Origin: Lachnoclostridium phytofermentans ISDg | Lineage (GTDB): Bacteria; Bacillota; Clostridia; Lachnospirales; Lachnospiraceae | Assembly (NCBI RefSeq): GCF_000018685.1 | Contig: NC_010001.1 | Coordinates: 2,062,001 to 2,126,000 of the forward strand | Reading direction: 5' to 3' | DNA: 64,000 nt | Shown here: one piece after another, positions 61,969 to 64,000 of the stretch | Position numbering within the stretch: position 1 is the stretch's first letter | Layout of the letters: each line of letters opens with the position of its first letter | Made by a program: the position numbers and the translations under genes | The notes under the pieces: model-generated | What the model was told of the DNA's origin: nothing | The model's input: the letters and a program-made list of their open reading frames with translations, nothing else | The model's database searches: none

Positions 61969-63384
61969 ATGCAATTTAATATGAGACATAAAATGAAGTT
62001 ATTGAAGTCCGGCTCAAAAGTAGATCTTTTTTTGGAACGACAACTTGGCAGTAAGCTGTTTACATATAAAAAGATTTTTACTATGTTAATTCCACTGATA
62101 TTGGATTCATTCTTCATAAATGTAATCATTTTACTGACAACTGCTATGATTAGTTCTTCCAGTCAAGAATCTGTTTCAGCAGTTAGTATGATAAACCCAT
62201 TGTCTCTGATAATGTGGTCTATTTTTAGTGCAATTTCCGTGGGCGGTACAGTAATTGTTGCACAGTATAAGGGGAGTGGTAATGAAGCAAAAATCCGAGA
62301 AGCTGCAGGGCAGGTCATGCTGGCAACATTTTTGGTGGCGATTGCTTCTTGCATAATACTGGTAGCATTTTCAGACGTACTGGTGCGGCGGATGTTTGGT
62401 GCGGCTGATCCAATTGTTATCAATAAAGCACGTGGTTATCTTATTGGTGTAGCCATATCACAGATATTTCTTTCTGTTTATATGGGGGCATTTGCGATAT
62501 TTCGTGGCATGGGTGCGACAAAGATATGTTTGTGGTTAACGATTATTATTAATGTGATACATTTGTTAGCAAGCATGTTGTTTTTGAATGTTATGCATCT
62601 TGATATCTTTGGAACAACGCTTTCGCTTAATATAGCACGACTCATTGGTAGTGTGGTAGCAGTCTGGTTATTAATGTATCCCAAGAGTATATTACGAATC
62701 TATCCTCGTAATATTTTTAGAATCAACAGACCGATTTTAAATTCGGTGTTCAAACTTGGAATTCCATTTGCACTTGAGCAAGTATTTTTTAACGCTGGGA
62801 GCATGATAGTACAAACCTACATCGTGAGCCTAGGTACAATATACATAGCAGCAAATGCCATTGCAAATTCAGCATTTTCTATTCTATATTCTGCAGGACT
62901 TGGTGTGGGTACATTAGCGACTACCATTGTGGGACAATGCATAGGTGCTGATGACGATTCATTAGCACGACATTACGGTATGATAATGGTTAGGCTTGGA
63001 ACTGTAATCTCAATAGTTTCAATCATTGTACTATTTCCGTTGATGCCGATAATATTAAATTTGTATCAGGCACCGGAAGAAACGCTTTCTATAATTAATA
63101 AACTATTGCTTATCGCTATAATCCCTATGCCGTTTTTTTGGTCATATTCCTATGTAATGCCATGTGTACTTCGATCAACTGGGGATGCAACGTTTAGTTC
63201 ATTGGTTTCTCTGATTACTATGTGGAGTGTCCGTGTAGGTCTTGGTTATATATTTACAATCAAACTTGGCTTTGGTGTACAAGGCGTTTGGATCTGCATG
63301 GGATTTGAATGGGTGGTACGGGCTCTGATTTTTTATTTACGATATCGATCGGGTGTATGGTTGTTAAAAAAAGTGATAAAATGA
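61969..63384 (+). CDS. MATE-family efflux transporter
   Basis: 471 residues with 12 predicted membrane helices in two related halves. Family landmarks are MINPLSLIMWSIFSAISVGGTVIVAQYKGSG in the first half and GIPFALEQVFFNAGSMIVQ plus GVGTLATTIVGQCIGAD at the start of the second. It exports drugs or other organic compounds in exchange for Na+ or H+. It starts at ATG 61969 behind AAAGGAG. No regulator is adjacent. Unrelated by function to the sugar genes upstream. Confidence 0.9.
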   Translation: MQFNMRHKMKLLKSGSKVDLFLERQLGSKLFTYKKIFTMLIPLILDSFFINVIILLTTAMISSSSQESVSAVSMINPLSLIMWSIFSAISVGGTVIVAQYKGSGNEAKIREAAGQVMLATFLVAIASCIILVAFSDVLVRRMFGAADPIVINKARGYLIGVAISQIFLSVYMGAFAIFRGMGATKICLWLTIIINVIHLLASMLFLNVMHLDIFGTTLSLNIARLIGSVVAVWLLMYPKSILRIYPRNIFRINRPILNSVFKLGIPFALEQVFFNAGSMIVQTYIVSLGTIYIAANAIANSAFSILYSAGLGVGTLATTIVGQCIGADDDSLARHYGMIMVRLGTVISIVSIIVLFPLMPIILNLYQAPEETLSIINKLLLIAIIPMPFFWSYSYVMPCVLRSTGDATFSSLVSLITMWSVRVGLGYIFTIKLGFGVQGVWICMGFEWVVRALIFYLRYRSGVWLLKKVIK

Positions 63385-63526
63385 AAAAAATATCTTACTT
63401 AAAGGGATGTTCTGATCCATGCACTACAAAACTGTTTTGCAGATACGCTGGAAGGATATCATTTAGTAGAGATGCGTTTCTATATTATGACAGATTTACA
63501 GGAAATATCATGACAGGAGAATAATA
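63385..63526 (+). pseudogene. Short coding relic between MATE and DUF1801 genes
   Basis: ATG 63419 begins MHYKTVLQ, but the frame soon stops. In the next frame, ADTLEGYHLVEMRFYIMTDL and QENIMTGE run to TAA 63524. A one-base deletion near 63445 would join them into a protein of about 35 residues. It could be a broken small gene; the family was not recognised. Confidence 0.3.
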
Positions 63527-63907
63527 ATGCAGTATGAAGCAAAAAAGCCAGAGGAATATTTGGATTTACTGGAGAATGATTGGAGAAAAGAGAGGTTATT
63601 AGATATCAGACGTATAATTTTGGAATATGCTCCTGAGCTGGTAGAAAGCATTCATTATAAAATGTTAAGCTATGGCAATGAGTTAATAAAAGTCTTTTAT
63701 TTGAATGCACAAAAATCTTATGTTAGTTTATATGTAGGTACAATAGAAAAAGTAGAGAATTCAGATATATTACTGGAGAAATTTAGTTACGGAAAAGGCT
63801 GTATTCGTATAAAAAAATCCATTGATATTTCAAATACCGGACTGGAAACTTTTATCAAACAGACGATTGATATATGGAGAGCAGGCGGTGACACATCATG
63901 TTACTAA
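63527..63907 (+). CDS. DUF1801 (YdhG-like) protein
   Basis: 126 residues, soluble. The fold resembles the YdhG/YjdI DUF1801 family, frataxin-like in shape: KPEEYLDLLENDWRKERLLDIRRIILEYAP, VESIHYKMLSYG, then SYVSLYVGTIEKVE and GKGCIRIKKS. The biochemical function of the family is not established; some members are proposed iron chaperones. The start ATG 63527 follows ACAGGAG. The remaining 93 bases to the window end show no gene. Confidence 0.75.
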   Translation: MQYEAKKPEEYLDLLENDWRKERLLDIRRIILEYAPELVESIHYKMLSYGNELIKVFYLNAQKSYVSLYVGTIEKVENSDILLEKFSYGKGCIRIKKSIDISNTGLETFIKQTIDIWRAGGDTSCY

Positions 63908-64000
63908 CCTGCACGAAGTTCTCCAATAATGACAGATAATGGGAAATGATGGGCTTACAGCGATCATTTTGGACAGATTAAGTTGATATAAAAAGCAGAA

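Overview
The window comes from a low-GC, spore-forming Firmicute. The AT-rich codon use, the YesM/YesN two-component pair, the LplB/YtcP-type oligosaccharide ABC importers and the large set of carbohydrate-active enzymes suggest a plant-biomass or gut Lachnospiraceae (Lachnoclostridium-like). This placement is inference from gene content, not a database match.

Region 1 (1-4.4 kb) holds a heterodimeric ABC exporter, cut at its 5' end by the window edge, followed by an AraC/GyrI-like regulator broken by an internal deletion. Region 2 (4.4-8.1 kb, minus strand) is a family 2A encapsulin shell gene overlapping a SufS-like cysteine desulfurase, its expected cargo, next to a lactonase-type beta-propeller gene. 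This block recurs at 26-29.4 kb, where the encapsulin and desulfurase have decayed to fragments but two further lactonase copies remain open. Region 3 (8.1-16 kb) contains a group II intron 3' remnant, a secreted CBM+CE4 deacetylase, a secreted 13-Asp-box propeller protein, a c-di-AMP (ydaO-type) riboswitch in front of a cation/proton antiporter plus a PII-like protein, an acetyltransferase and several broken genes. Region 4 (16-20.7 kb) is a giant collagen-like protein gene with a sigma-K-like promoter, next to a glycosyltransferase gene; together they look like an exosporium glycoprotein unit. Region 5 (20.8-26 kb) is a MarR regulator and a three-gene operon (two ArsA-like ATPases around a 76-residue protein) with related operator-like sites. 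It is followed by a scar: an NRPS fragment, the 3' end of a tRNA/tmRNA-like gene and an alpha/beta-hydrolase fragment.

Region 6 (29.7-42.4 kb) is an oligosaccharide-use locus: membrane protein, membrane-anchored AraC sensor-regulator, ADP-ribosylglycohydrolase-fold protein, binding lipoprotein, two permeases, a GH28-like beta-helix protein and an alpha/beta esterase. Region 7 (42.5-61.9 kb) reads as a complete route for N-glycan breakdown. A secreted GH18 and a GH85 lipoprotein (both endo-beta-N-acetylglucosaminidase types) release glycans, a two-permease plus lipoprotein ABC system imports them, and cytoplasmic GH38, GH125 and GH130 enzymes strip alpha-mannose and phosphorolyse the Man-beta-GlcNAc core. 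A YesM/YesN sensor pair and a third, permease-less binding lipoprotein follow. Region 8 (62-64 kb) has a MATE exporter and a DUF1801 protein.

No rRNA, complete tRNA, CRISPR array or intact transposase was found. The strongest candidates for unusual biology are the encapsulin block with its decayed duplicate, the MarR/split-ArsA operon, the collagen-like spore gene unit and the N-glycan locus.
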